A stretch of DNA of 64,000 nucleotides from UBA9611 sp965237595 (GCA_965237595.1 CBDEFY010000007.1:992001-1056000), one strand, 5' to 3'. Counted from the stretch's first letter, positions 8,672-17,955 are shown. Numbers and translations are program-made. The notes: generated by a model from the sequence alone, not told the origin.

Positions 8672-9076
8672 GACGGACTCCGGAACGCTTGGCCTGCATC
8701 GCCGGCTCCTTTCAGTCCTGTCAGCCGTCGTTGGGGACGAATCGCAGGAGGCCGGAGCTGTGAGCCTAGGCGGTGTAGATTGACGTCAGACTGCGGGATC
8801 GGCTCGCCATCGGCAAGACCCCCTACCTACATTCACTGCGGATGCCCCCTGGCCCAGGCGGTCGCGCTCGACGAGGCTGAGGTGGGAGCGGAGGGCAGGC
8901 GGACGGGTTCGACAACGAGCGCGAGGGGCGTCGTGGGGTGTAAAAGGCTGGTGGAAAGGCAGGACGGTGACCTACATCTACCTTGGCCACACACGACAGA
9001 GGATTCTTGACACTCCGTGGCATATCTTTCACAATTGCAGCACTGTGGATCAGTCTGCATCCTAATGGAGCTTTGA
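8672..9076. other. Intergenic, no gene recognised
   Basis: About 400 bases with no convincing frame. A GGAG-type ribosome site near the right end serves the RHH gene. No repeat or RNA structure stood out. Confidence 0.5.
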
Positions 9077-9307
9077 TTGGGTATGTCCCATAGACAACGG
9101 CTCTCAGTCAATCTTTCAGCCGACGAACATCACCAACTTGCGGAGCTTGCCGAAAAGGCCCGAGTCTCTAAGGCTTGGCTTGGTCGACATGCGATTGCCG
9201 AACTTCTAGACCGATACCGAGAACGCGAGTTCCTGCTCCCGTTGACTTCAACAGTGCAGGACAGTGAGCTGGTCAACAATGATTCTGAATCAGTTAGTTC
9301 GCTATAG
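9077..9307 (+). CDS. Ribbon-helix-helix (CopG/Arc-like) small regulator
   Basis: 76-residue protein: a beta strand RQRLSVNLS followed by two helices (DEHHQLAELAEKARV and KAWLGRHAIAELLDRYRERE), the ribbon-helix-helix DNA-binding layout used by antitoxins and small repressors. The TTG at 9077 has ATGGAG seven bases upstream; an ATG at 9083 is the alternative. The Ser/Asp-rich tail after residue 55 looks disordered. It lies 50 bp upstream of the SIS-HAD gene on the same strand, so it may regulate that gene. No toxin partner is visible. Confidence 0.7.
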   Translation: MGMSHRQRLSVNLSADEHHQLAELAEKARVSKAWLGRHAIAELLDRYREREFLLPLTSTVQDSELVNNDSESVSSL

Positions 9308-9357
9308 ATTGGAGTGTGAAGCAATGATATGCAGGTTTCAGCTTGGAGGCAAAGCAT

Positions 9358-11098
9358 ATGGGCAGAGCATACGTCACTGAACTAAAGCGTCTGAAGCAGA
9401 CGGTTGGGTTCGCGTGTGATGCTGACATAGAGCCTTTGGCTGCCCTGCTGGTTGAGTTGGTCACACGCAACTTGATATTTGTCGGATCCGGAGGGTCATA
9501 TACTGCTGCTACATTTGCCGCCGCCCTACATGAGCAATATACTGGCCGCTTGACTAAGGCCTTGACGCCGCTAGAAGCGGTCCATCGACCTTCCACCAAC
9601 AACACAGCAGCCGTACTCATAAGTGCGCGAGGTTCAAATCCAGATATTATCAAGGCTTTCCATTCGCTTCGCTCTTAAAGGAACCAATTGTTGCTATATG
9701 CGCTAATGAACGGAGCACCCTGCTGCGACAGATAAATGACAGCGGCATTGGCGTCGGGTACGGTTTCACCGTTCCGGGAGGGAAGGATGGTTTCCTAGCC
9801 ACGAATTCGTTGCTGGCGACTCTAGTTTTGCTTTCTCGAAGCTATGGTTCCCTCTTTCGATTGCCGGAGATTGACATGGCAGGCATAGGTGATGTCTCCT
9901 CCGGACTTGACAGCGACTCACATCTCTCTGCCGAAATGTCTCGACTGGCGGGAGCAGATACCATCATCGCACTTTCCAGTGGATGGGGATGGCCTGCGGC
10001 GACAGACTTGGAATCCAAGTGCTCTGAATCGGGTCTTACGAATGTACTACTGTCTGACTTCAGGAACTTTGCACATGGTCGCCACAATTGGCTCCGGACC
10101 CGAGCTATGTCTACAGCTGTTGTGTCAATTGAAGATAGGGACAACACCGAGCTAGCCAGCAGCATCCTTCAACTTGTACCCGATGAGGTTCAAAAGCTTC
10201 GGCTATTTAGTGACAGAACTGGCCCTGGCGCAGCCATAGACCTAGTTAGCCAAGTGTTGCATCTTGTAGGGTCCCTGGGAGCCGCATCTGCGATTGACCC
10301 CGGTCGTCCTCTCGTTGAGAAGTTCGGTCGAAAGATGTATCGAAATGGCTTCAAGACTTCGAACAGTAGAACAGCCCGTCACACTTGGATTGCCAGAAAG
10401 GCAGAGGCGATAGGACTTCTACCCCACGAAAGCGATGAATTGTTAGCCGAGTCCTTAGACTGTTTCCTGACGCGACTTACCCACACGCCCATACAGGCAC
10501 TTGTGGCGGATTACGATGGCACTCTTTGCGGCCCACGCGAGCGATACACAGGCATAGGTAACGAAGTCGCGGGATTATTGAATTCTCTTCTAGCCGAGGG
10601 TTTGATTTTAGGAATTGCCACGGGACGCGGAAGCTCGGCGCATGAAGACTTACGTCGGGCAATTGCATCCACACACTGGGACAAAGTGTTTGTGGGTCTT
10701 TACAACGGAGCCATCATATTGCCACTAAGTGAAGAGGTTGACGAGCGGGATAGCAACCACACCTTGGGACTAGCTAGTATTCGCACGACGCTGACGCCGT
10801 TGGTTCGCGCACTGTCGATGGAAATGTCGCTCAACGAATATCAGGTATCGCTCAGACCATCGACTCCGATGGACCTAGAGCTGCTACGCCGTTCCGTCAC
10901 GGAACGACTTCACGATTTTACAACCCCAGTCCACGTTCGCAGGTCAGCCCACTCTGTGGATATACTTCCCGCCTCCATCTCTAAGGACCTAGTGCCACGG
11001 GCATTGGCACAGTCTGCAGGAGTCGATGAGAGCGCAATTGTCCGGATAGGGGATCTAGGAGATTGGGGAGGCAACGACTTTGAACTGCTAAACGAAGG
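9358..11098 (+). pseudogene. SIS-HAD fusion protein, frameshifted and 3'-truncated by an IS remnant
   Basis: The ATG at 9358 follows TTGGAGG. The N-terminal half is a sugar-isomerase (SIS) module with the phosphosugar-binding motif FVGSGGSYTAA and a second lobe (EPIVAICANERSTL). After a one-base shift near 9655-9665 the frame continues to a C-terminal HAD IIB-type phosphatase: motif I VADYDGTLCG, motif II-like IATGRGSS and motif IV IGDLGDWGGNDFELL. About 580 residues remain. The gene ends abruptly at 11098 where a copy of the IS3-type left end begins. The predicted role is binding of a phosphosugar-like ligand plus dephosphorylation; the true substrate is unknown. Base composition is lower in GC than its neighbours, which fits transfer. 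Confidence 0.75.
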
Positions 11099-11190
11099 TG
11101 TAGGACGTCAGCGAAAATGGGACAAAAGAGGGGGTAGAAGAACCCGAGAGATGTGGGGTGGGGTCAGCTCCCTGGATGAGGTCAGCCGGT
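11099..11190 (+). mobile_element. Left-end remnant of an IS related to the IS3-type copies
   Basis: Starts TGTAGGACGTCAGCGAAAAT, matching the left end of the two full copies (TGTAGACCGTCAGCGATAAT) and continuing with recognisable similarity (GGGTAG, AACCCGAGAG, CAGCTCC, GATGAGG) for about 90 bases before losing it. It breaks the HAD gene. No transposase sequence follows, so only a solo end is left. It is a third, diverged trace of the same family in this island. Confidence 0.65.
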
Positions 11191-11218
11191 TCCCGAATCC
11201 AACCCTCAACGATGGAGA

Positions 11219-11410
11219 GGGAAGATTCACCCTGCCCTGCCAAGGATCGCAGAGTCCCCAGCCACATTTCGAAGATGGTTCTGTCTACCGTGCACGTTGG
11301 TGACCCCGGAGAGACTCTAACTCCCCGTAAAGATCGCGGCGGCAAAGGATCACAGTCCGCCTAGCCACATCTCGAAGACGGTGCCATCGACCGTCCACGT
11401 TTGCCCAGCT
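11219..11410 (-). repeat. Two diverged copies of a ~65-bp coding fragment
   Basis: On the minus strand two adjacent segments (about 11335-11405 and 11219-11304) encode near-identical peptides, TVDGTVFEMWLGGL and TVDRTIFEMWLGTLRSLAG. The rest of each copy has decayed. No family is recognised. They lie between the IS remnant and the livF fragment and look like leftovers of a duplicated gene end. Confidence 0.4.
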
Positions 11411-11588
11411 TGCGGGGGATCGAACTAAACGCCATCCCCTGAACTACCTTCCTAGTCAACTGCCTCCTAGTCCCACCGCCCATGAGTACCGTACGTTTCC
11501 GTCACTATTGAATCCAGAGAGTGAAGGTTCTTGATTTTGTCCAGTTTGGTGGGGACCAAGGCGACAGGAACCTGACGCGGGGCCCGGA

Positions 11589-12190
11589 TCATTCTTCCCT
11601 GTCAGTCCGGCCCAGGAATACTTCGGTCAAGATGTCGTTCTCCCTGACGGATTGGGGGTCTCCGTGGAACGCGACGCGGCCCTTGTCCAGCACGTAGGCC
11701 CGGTCCACGATGTTCAAGACCCCCTTGATGTTGTGCTCCACCACTATTATGGTGGTGTTCAGCCGCTCGCTTATCTCGGCGACTTTTTCGAACACCTCTT
11801 TGACTATGATGGGAGCCAGGCCCAGCGTGGGCTCGTCCAGCAGCAGCGCCTCGGGATCGGCCATGAGTCCGCGGCCCAGGGCGAGCATCTGTTGCTGCCC
11901 GCCTGACATGGCGCTGGCCAGGTCGCGCCTCTTGTCCTGCAGGACCGGGAACAGCTCCATGACCGAGTCCATCCGCCGCTCTTTTTCCGCCTTGTCGTTC
12001 AGGTACAGGCAGCCCATTTCCAGGTTCTCCTGGATGGTGAGGTGGGTGAAGACACGCCTGCCCTGAGGCACGAAGGAGATGCCCTCTTTCACTATCTCGT
12101 GGGTGGCGGACGCCAACAACCGGTTGCGCCAGTAGACCTCCCCGGCAACTACAGGGGCCAATCCCATCACGGCTGTCAATGGCGGAGGCA
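11589..12190 (-). pseudogene. livF: LivF-type ABC ATPase fragment, 5' end removed by IS21
   Basis: ATP-binding subunit of a branched-chain amino acid/urea-type ABC importer. Visible are the Q-loop region GISFVPQGRRVF, signature SGGQQQMLALGRGLM, Walker B ALLLDEPTLGLAP and H-loop IIVVEHN, with the LivF-like end VFLGRTDREE. The Walker A motif is missing: the frame begins in PPLTAVMGL, which normally follows the P-loop, exactly where the IS21 end (12191) starts. No livG, livH, livM or binding protein is nearby, so this is an orphan, non-functional fragment. Confidence 0.85.
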
Positions 12191-12355
12191 TGTTGGGCCA
12201 CTGGGGCGGAGTAAAACTGTACCACCTGGTGTGTTCATGTTCAGCGAAAAAGCCCGAGCTAACTGGCCAGCATAAATGTCCGCACCACTTGTTGAGGGAA
12301 ATGGCCTGCTTACGGGTGGGTTAGCAGAGGACAGGCAGGAAGGTCTTGATGCTAC

Positions 12356-13139
12356 CTATTCTTCGTGAGGCTTGTCTTGAGTTTGGGAGGCAACTCCCTC
12401 TCTGCTACGCTTGAGCCGGTAGCTCTCGCCGTTCATCTCCAGGATGTGGACGTGGTGGGTGAGGCGGTCCAGCAGGGCCCCGGTGAGCCTCTCCGACCCG
12501 AAGACCTCGGTCCACTCGTCGAAGGGAAGGTTGGTGGTCACCAGGATTGAGCCCCGCTCGTAGCGCTGGCTGAAGACCTCGAAGAGCAGTTCCGCCCCGG
12601 TGGGTGACAGGGGCACGAAGCCCAGTTCGTCGATGATCAGCAGGCTGAGGCGGGAAAGTTGTCTCTGTAGATTAAGCAGACGCCTCTCGTCTCGGGCCTC
12701 CATCAACTCGTGGACCAGGGCGGCGGCGGTGGTGAAGCCCACGGACATCCCCCGCTGGCAGGCGGCCAGGCCCAGTCCCAGGGCCACGTGGGTCTTGCCG
12801 GTGCCGCTGTTGCCGACGGCGATGACGTTCTCCCGGTTTTGGACGTATTCGCAGCGGGCCAACTCCATCACCAGCGCCTTGTTCACCGACGGGATGGCCG
12901 TAAAGTCGAAGGTGTCGAAGGTCTTGACGGCAGGGAAGCGGGCGGACCGGATCCGCCGCTCCACCATGCGCTGGTGGCGGTCGATGAGTTCCAGTTCGGC
13001 GAGCCTGAGCAGGTACCCTGGGTGGTCCACTCCCTCGGCGGCGCACTGGGCGGCCATCTTCCCGTATTCCCGGAAGAAGCTGGGCGGCTTCAGTTCCTTC
13101 AGATGGTGTTCCAGCAGCAGCGTGGACCGGCTGTTCATG
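12356..13139 (-). CDS. istB: IS21 transposition helper ATPase IstB
   Basis: 261-residue AAA+ ATPase that binds IstA and target DNA during IS21 transposition. It starts at ATG 13139 (MNSRSTLLLEHHLKELK), overlapping the istA stop as ATGA. Walker A is GNSGTGKTH, Walker B SLLIIDELGF, sensor region ILVTTNLPFDEW, and the C-terminal DRLTHHVHILEMNGESYRL is the family end box. No lesion is seen, unlike its partner, so it could still act on related elements if an intact IstA exists elsewhere in the genome. Confidence 0.93.
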
Positions 13140-14179
13140 CCGCCCTCCCCCACAGCAATGTCATGTAATCCCCGGCGGAAGTGATGCTGACCCGCACCTG
13201 GGGCAGGTAGGGATAGAGTTCCAGGTCGAGGCGGGGCGGCCGGCCCTCCAGCCGGCAGAGGCAGCAGGGCCTCCAGGTCCCGTTCCATCCGCTGGCCTAT
13301 GCTCTCTGAGTGGCCCCTCAACCTGGCATCCATCCGCGCCAGGCAGCGACGCTCCAGGTGGGCGTTCAGCGCCTCAAAGCTCTCGAAGGACGGGACCGGC
13401 ACCAGGAAGTTGCGCCGCATATAGCCGACCATCCCCTCGACCTTCCCCTTGTCGTTGCCCTTGCCGGGACGGCCGAACCGGTCCGAGAACAGGTAGTGGG
13501 ACTGGAGTTCCGTGAAGGCCCGGGTGCGTTTACGGCGTCCATCCCCCAGGATCCTGGCCACCGCCAGCTTGGTGTTGTCGTACAGGATGCTCTGGGGCAC
13601 TCCGCCCAGGAATGCGAAGGCCGAGACATGGCCGTCCAGGAGGGCCTCGGTGGTCTCGGCCGGGTAAGCCTTGACGAAGCATCCGTCGCTATGGGGCAGG
13701 TCCAGGACGAAGCAGTGGGCTTTCTGTTCCACCCCGCCAATGATCACCAGGGCCTCGCCAAAGTCGCACTGGGCGTGGCCCGGCGGATGAGACAGAGGGA
13801 CAGAGGGACGAACATCTCCTGCGACCGGCGGCGGTGCTCCCTTACGTAGTCCTTGACTATGGTGTACTGGCCGCCGAACCCATGCTCGTCCCTGAGCCGC
13901 TGGAAGATCCGCTGGGCTGTGTGGCGCTGCTTCCTGGGACGCTTGAGGTCGTCTACCAGGATTTGGTCGATGACGGCGGTGAAGGGCTCCTCCTGAGCTT
14001 GTCGAAGGGTTAGGACGCCGGGGCGGAGTCTGTCGCCGGTAGCCCGGCGGCGCTGAGTAGGCCAGAATCTTGCGCACCGTGTCCCGGTGCAACCCGAACA
14101 CCCGGGAGACCTCCCGGATGCTCATCCCATCCACCATCACCACCCGTCGGATCCGTAGATACACGTCCACCTGGTACAT
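13136..14179 (-). pseudogene. istA: IS21 transposase IstA, multiply frameshifted
   Basis: N-terminal helix-turn-helix MSIREVSRVFGLHRDTVRKIL, then DDE-type core pieces HAQCDFGEA, SILYDNTK and GNDKGKVEGMVGYMRRNF. Three shifts are visible. After PPRRP the sequence CTTCGACAAGCTCAGG appears to be inserted and the next 60 residues are readable only in another frame (FTAVIDQILVDDLKRPRKQR). A duplicated CCCTCTGT restores frame before SHPPGHAQ. A further shift lies near the C-terminus, where the correct ending is MTLLWGRAA. A functional IstA cannot be made. Confidence 0.85.
13990..14012. repeat. REP-like CTTCGACAAGCTCAGG unit inside istA
   Basis: The short motif TCCTGAGCTTGTCGAAGGG is a well-known dispersed repeat type in bacterial genomes. 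Here it sits inside istA, where relatives have a plain PRRPKLDPF-like junction, and it shifts the frame. A related kind of unit lies at 62766-62830. Confidence 0.5.
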
Positions 14180-14303
14180 CCATCCCACCACCCATAAGCA
14201 CGACTTCGAACCTATCGATGGCAGAGGACGGTACATTTTTCAACCGCCACAATGTCAGGCGGTCAATCCGTCCAGGTGGTCCACTTTAGCTCCGCCTTTT
14301 ACA

Positions 14304-14683
14304 GATCGGACAAGGAAACACCGTTAAGAACATTGCGCCCCAAGTTCTTGACGCGCTGACGACAGCCTATCAAGAGGCGGGCCAACGGGGACTGTACTAC
14401 AAACTTTTCGGTGGGAGGTTGCCCTGTGAGCTTCCAGGGTCTGCCACATAGCGGAACTCACCATAGGACATGTCGAGACCAGCGCCCAACGTAGCTAACA
14501 CAGCCACAAACGTTGCATCACCCCAGGGCGCACCATATGATACGGAAACGAATGCTCCGACGATGGATACTCAATCTTCGGATGCCTCCGAGACTCACGC
14601 ATCTGTCCACGCCGATGATCCGATTCCAACTTCGGTTCCCACACCCCGGATATCTCAGCGCAGGCAGTAACCCGAGCCGCCGC
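14304..14683. other. No intact gene; unrecognised coding-like remnants
   Basis: A plus-strand frame reads VKNIAPQVLDALTTAYQEAGQ and continues to CELPGSAT before a TAG near 14447, with another TAG shortly after. It has coding-like composition but no start and no family I recognise. A following Thr/Ser/Pro-rich frame (14470-14670) has no ribosome site. Probably decayed DNA between the IS21 element and the lipoprotein gene. Confidence 0.4.
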
Positions 14684-16066
14684 CTAGGGCGCTGACCCCT
14701 CCCCCTGGATGATGGCGGGAATGCCGCAGGTCTCCTGGGCCGCCATTATCTCGGCCACCGCCTTCGTCATTTCCGGCGATGGTGTGGGCTGCTCCGTGCT
14801 CGACTCCAGGTCGGCAAAGGCCTGGTAGACGATGAACAGGTTCTCCAGGTCTGTCTGCTCGGATACGCAGCGTAGTTGGGAGGGCAAAGGAAACGCGTCT
14901 TCTTCCGGAACAGGTCCCGACATAGCTTGCGCTTCTTCGTCGGTCAGGCAGAGCTGCATGGTTATAAAGGAGCGCATGGAGTCTGTCATGCTCATCCCCT
15001 CGCCCGGCACCCCGAGGTCTGCGAAAACGCCCTTGATGCAGGCCTGGCTATCATCGGACAGCCCGCCCGCCTGGAGCGATATCATGGCTACGCTCAGGTC
15101 GATGGCGTTGCCCGGCTCCAGGCATTGCAGCGGGAACGTATCGAATCCCATGGCACTCTCGGACAGGGTCAGGTCCTGCATAGCCTCGTAGCTCGCGTCC
15201 CCTATCGCAGCACGCAGGCAGTCGACTTCACCTTCGGAAAGCGACGCTATCAGTTCGGCCCCCGTGGTGGTCTCGTCGATATCGCTCAGAGACATCATGG
15301 TGTCGCCGTCTTTGTCCATCATGATGATGGTGGGGATGCCGCAGGTTTCCTGAGCCGCCGTTATCTCGGCCACCGCCCTCGTCATTTCCGGCGATGGTGT
15401 GGGCTGCTCCGTGCTCGACTCCAGATCGGCAAAGGCCTGGTAGACGATGAACAGGTTCTCCAGGTCTGTCTGCTCGGATACGCAGCGGAGCTGGGAGGGC
15501 AGAGGCAGGGGGTCTTCACCACCGGACGTGTCGAGGGCCTGGGCCTCTTCGTCAGTCAGGCAGAGCTGCATGGTTATAAAGGAGCGCATGGAGTCTGTCA
15601 TGCTCATCCCCTCGCCCGGCACCCCGAGGTCTGCGAAAACGTCCTTGATGCAGGCCCGGCTATCATCGGACAGCCCGCCCGCCTGGAGCGATATCATGGC
15701 TACGCTCAGGTCGATGGCGTTGCCCGGCTCCAGGCATTGCAGCGGGAACGTATCGAATCCCATGGCACTCTCGGACAGGTTCAGGTCCTGCATAGCCTCG
15801 TAGCTCGCGTCCCCTATCGCAGCACGCAGGCAGTCGGCTTCACCTTCGGAAAGCGACGCTATCAGTTCGGCCCCCGTGGTGGTCTCGTCGATATCGCTCA
15901 GAGACATCATTGCGGGAGTGGGCGGGACGGGCGTGGCGGTGGGATCGGGGGTCGGCGTTGCGGACTCGCCGCACGCTGCGAGAACCAAAGCCCCCGCCAC
16001 CATCGCTACCAGCAGCACGGCCCATCGCCAGGAGAACCGCTTCTTTTCTCTGTTCTGACCAAACAT
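14684..16066 (-). CDS. Lipoprotein with two near-identical ~204-residue repeats
   Basis: 460 residues from the ATG at 16066 (MFGQNREKKRF), with CGGAGG 9 bases upstream. The N-terminal signal has lipobox VLAAC, so the mature protein is lipid-anchored outside the membrane, followed by a Thr/Pro linker (TPTPDPTATPVPPTP). Two copies of a cysteine-containing domain begin MMSLSDIDETTTGAEL and include CLRAAIGDASYEAMQDL, FDTFPLQCLEPG, MQLCLTDEEAQA and LRCVSEQTDLENLF. Cysteines recur at equal places, suggesting disulfides. The DNA copies are offset by 612 bp and almost identical, so the duplication is recent. No known family is recognised; lineage-specific surface protein is the best description. Confidence 0.75.
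   Translation of the reverse strand: MFGQNREKKRFSWRWAVLLVAMVAGALVLAACGESATPTPDPTATPVPPTPAMMSLSDIDETTTGAELIASLSEGEADCLRAAIGDASYEAMQDLNLSESAMGFDTFPLQCLEPGNAIDLSVAMISLQAGGLSDDSRACIKDVFADLGVPGEGMSMTDSMRSFITMQLCLTDEEAQALDTSGGEDPLPLPSQLRCVSEQTDLENLFIVYQAFADLESSTEQPTPSPEMTRAVAEITAAQETCGIPTIIMMDKDGDTMMSLSDIDETTTGAELIASLSEGEVDCLRAAIGDASYEAMQDLTLSESAMGFDTFPLQCLEPGNAIDLSVAMISLQAGGLSDDSQACIKGVFADLGVPGEGMSMTDSMRSFITMQLCLTDEEAQAMSGPVPEEDAFPLPSQLRCVSEQTDLENLFIVYQAFADLESSTEQPTPSPEMTKAVAEIMAAQETCGIPAIIQGEGSAP
14698..15910 (-). repeat. 612-bp in-gene tandem duplication
   Basis: The two halves of the lipoprotein gene are direct repeats with a 612-base offset (for example GACATCAT at 15291 and 15903). Differences cluster at the short linker between units (about 14890-14920 versus 15500-15530), where GPVPEEDAF replaces DTSGGEDPL. 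The high identity suggests recent duplication or ongoing gene conversion. Confidence 0.8.
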
Positions 16067-16382
16067 TTGGTTTATCCTCCGGGTACCCGGAAATGAGAAT
16101 ATTGCGTCTTGGACCCTATAAAATAATTTACTCCCGCCCCTGGCACGCATACAAGTAATTTGAAACCCGCCCTCAGTCAATACATGGAGGATTGGAAGTA
16201 TGGCCGCACGCTGAGCGGCGTGGAATTCGCCGAATTCGCCCGGCGTATTGGTCTGTCCCCAGATTCCCCACCTGACATTGTTGGGAGCTGTTTGTGTGCT
16301 TTCAGGGGGTGTCCGGGTGTCGACTAGGGGTGACGCATGACATGATCGGGCATCGGACAGGGTCTCGGGTGCCGTCTTTGAG
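16067..16382. other. Intergenic, promoter side of the lipoprotein gene
   Basis: Upstream of the lipoprotein start the sequence is briefly AT-rich (CCTATAAAATAATTT near 16115-16135), a plausible promoter area for that gene. The rest up to the IS copy has no recognisable gene. Confidence 0.4.
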
Positions 16383-16425
16383 TGTTAGCAACCAGCAAAA
16401 GTGGGACACATTGGGAGCCGAGAGA

Positions 16426-17412
16426 TCAGGGGCTGGATGGAGGTCTGGTGAGCTCCCTGAGGGCCCTGTTGTAGCGTCGTCGCCGTTCGGTGGTTTGAGC
16501 CTTCACCTCCTTCCTGCGTTGTAGGATCTCTTGCCGTCTTCCCTTGAGCACGTCTGATGGTGTCACGTTGCCCAGAGCCTTGTGATAGCGCCGGTAGTTG
16601 TAGTAGCTGACGAAGGCCGCGATAGCAGCCTCAAGATCGGCGGGCAACTCATAAGGCACCTGGTTGACGTCCCGTTTGATGGTCTGGTGGTAGCGCTCCA
16701 GCTTCCCGTTGGTCTGAGGGTGGAAAGGAGTTGCTAGGATGTGCTTGATGCCAACCATCCCCAGGTAGTCCCTGAATGCTCTTTAGACATAGCCTGGACC
16801 GTTGTCACTCAGCAGCCTGGTGCGGTCTGTGACTGGAACTTGGTCCATGCTGGTCGTGTCCACAGCATCCTGGACCACCTCGATGAAGGAGTCGGCCGTC
16901 ATATCTTGCTGAAGCCTGTGAGCCAGGATGAAGCGGGAGTAGTCGTCCATAACGGTGACCAGGTAGTAGTAGCCCCAACCAACCACCCTGAAGTATGAGG
17001 CATCGGTGGCCCACATCTGGTGAGGTCCTGTGGTCTTGCGGTGGTACTCCTTCCCCGCGGCCAACCGCATCTCAGGCCGCTTCACTAGGCCCTCCCTGCC
17101 CAGGATACGGTAGACGCTGGACTCTGAGACTGAGAAGCCCTGGTTGTCGGTGATCCACGCGGCCAGCTGACGGCAGCTCAGCTCTGGCATCTCTCTGGCT
17201 GATAACAGGACTGAGCGTTCTTCCTGAATAGTAAGACGGTTCCATGGTGCCTGATCGCCTCCTGGTCGGTCCTCAAGTCCTTGTTGGTCTTGGCGTCTGA
17301 GCCACCGGTAGTAGGTGCTCTTAGGGATGCCCAGCTCTCTGAGGACCTTTCGCTTGGGGAGGGGAGACGAGGATACTTTGGTAACTACCTCTGCCTTCTC
17401 CGGGGCGCTCAT
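16426..17412 (-). pseudogene. IS3-type transposase OrfB, copy 2, same in-frame TAA
   Basis: As in copy 1: WATDASYF, LLSDNGPGYV, stop, RAFRDYLG, then NGKLERYH. The premature TAA reads TTA on the plus strand at 16783-16785. The preserved frame after the stop, right to ELTRPPSSP, shows little other decay, which would be odd for an old dead gene. Confidence 0.82.
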
Positions 17413-17816
17413 CCGCTGGTACCGGTGGCGTCCTGGGGCACGGGGATGGCCGTTTTTTTGAGACGGTACGCCTCCAGCGACAGATCGGCCACTAGCTCCT
17501 TGAGTTCCCCGTTCTCTCGCTTGAGCTGCCCTACCTCATGCTGAGTGGCGTCCCGAACCGAGTCACGGGTCAACCTCTCCTTGCCCGCCTCCATGAACTC
17601 TTTGGTCCACGAGTAGTAGGAGTGGGGCTTGATCCCCTCCCGCCGGCACAGGTCGTTGACTGTGACCTCGCGGCGGAAGCCCTCCAGAACAATTCGGATC
17701 TTGTCTTCGGAGGTGTACTTACGTCGGGCAGCCGCCTTCACTGTACGGACGAAAGACCTGGTCTGCTCGCTTCGTTCCTCGGCGGCCTCTGCTTTGCTTA
17801 CTTCTAATTGGGACAC
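17409..17816 (-). CDS. IS3-type transposase OrfA, copy 2
   Basis: Identical in translation to the copy at 6061-6468: GTG start, helix-turn-helix, leucine-rich segment, run of seven A for a potential -1 slip, and an ATGA overlap with orfB. Confidence 0.85.
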   Translation of the reverse strand: MSQLEVSKAEAAEERSEQTRSFVRTVKAAARRKYTSEDKIRIVLEGFRREVTVNDLCRREGIKPHSYYSWTKEFMEAGKERLTRDSVRDATQHEVGQLKRENGELKELVADLSLEAYRLKKTAIPVPQDATGTSG

Positions 17817-17955
17817 ATCTGCTCCTTTCTGTGGGTAACTCTACCCTCATTTCAGGAGCTCACACCACCCTCCGACTCTCGGGTTTTCCTACCCTTATAT
17901 GTGTCCCATTATCGCTGACGGTCTACAGCGGAATGCCCCTGAATACGGCGGTGCC

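Larger units (their letters stand above)
12191..14303 (-). mobile_element. IS21-family element (2113 bp)
   Basis: Ends are TGTTGGGCCACTGGGGCGGAG on the left and, read inward from the right, TGTAAAAGGCGGAG; both continue into a shared internal motif TAAA..G.ACCACCTGG. Inside are istA (damaged) and istB (intact) in the usual order with an ATGA overlap. The left end interrupts livF. The right flank is not recognisable livF 5' sequence, so a deletion or rearrangement followed insertion. No target duplication is visible. Confidence 0.82.
16383..17927 (-). mobile_element. IS3-type insertion sequence, copy 2 (1545 bp, inverted)
   Basis: Same length and ends as the element at 5950-7494 but on the opposite strand, with one noticed substitution (Ala instead of Pro in orfB, GQAP versus GQPP). 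It carries the same in-frame TAA in orfB. Flanks TTTGAG and GCGGAATG show no target duplication. Two inverted identical copies 9 kb apart provide a ready substrate for inversion of the DNA between them. Confidence 0.88.

Noticed and set aside
14470..14670. Ser/Thr/Pro-rich 66-residue protein
   Set aside because: No ribosome site and no family; composition is typical of a random frame.
5950..17927. Composite transposon formed by the two IS3-type copies
   Set aside because: No target-site duplication on the outer flanks, and the cargo is a patchwork of broken elements; rearrangement explains it better.
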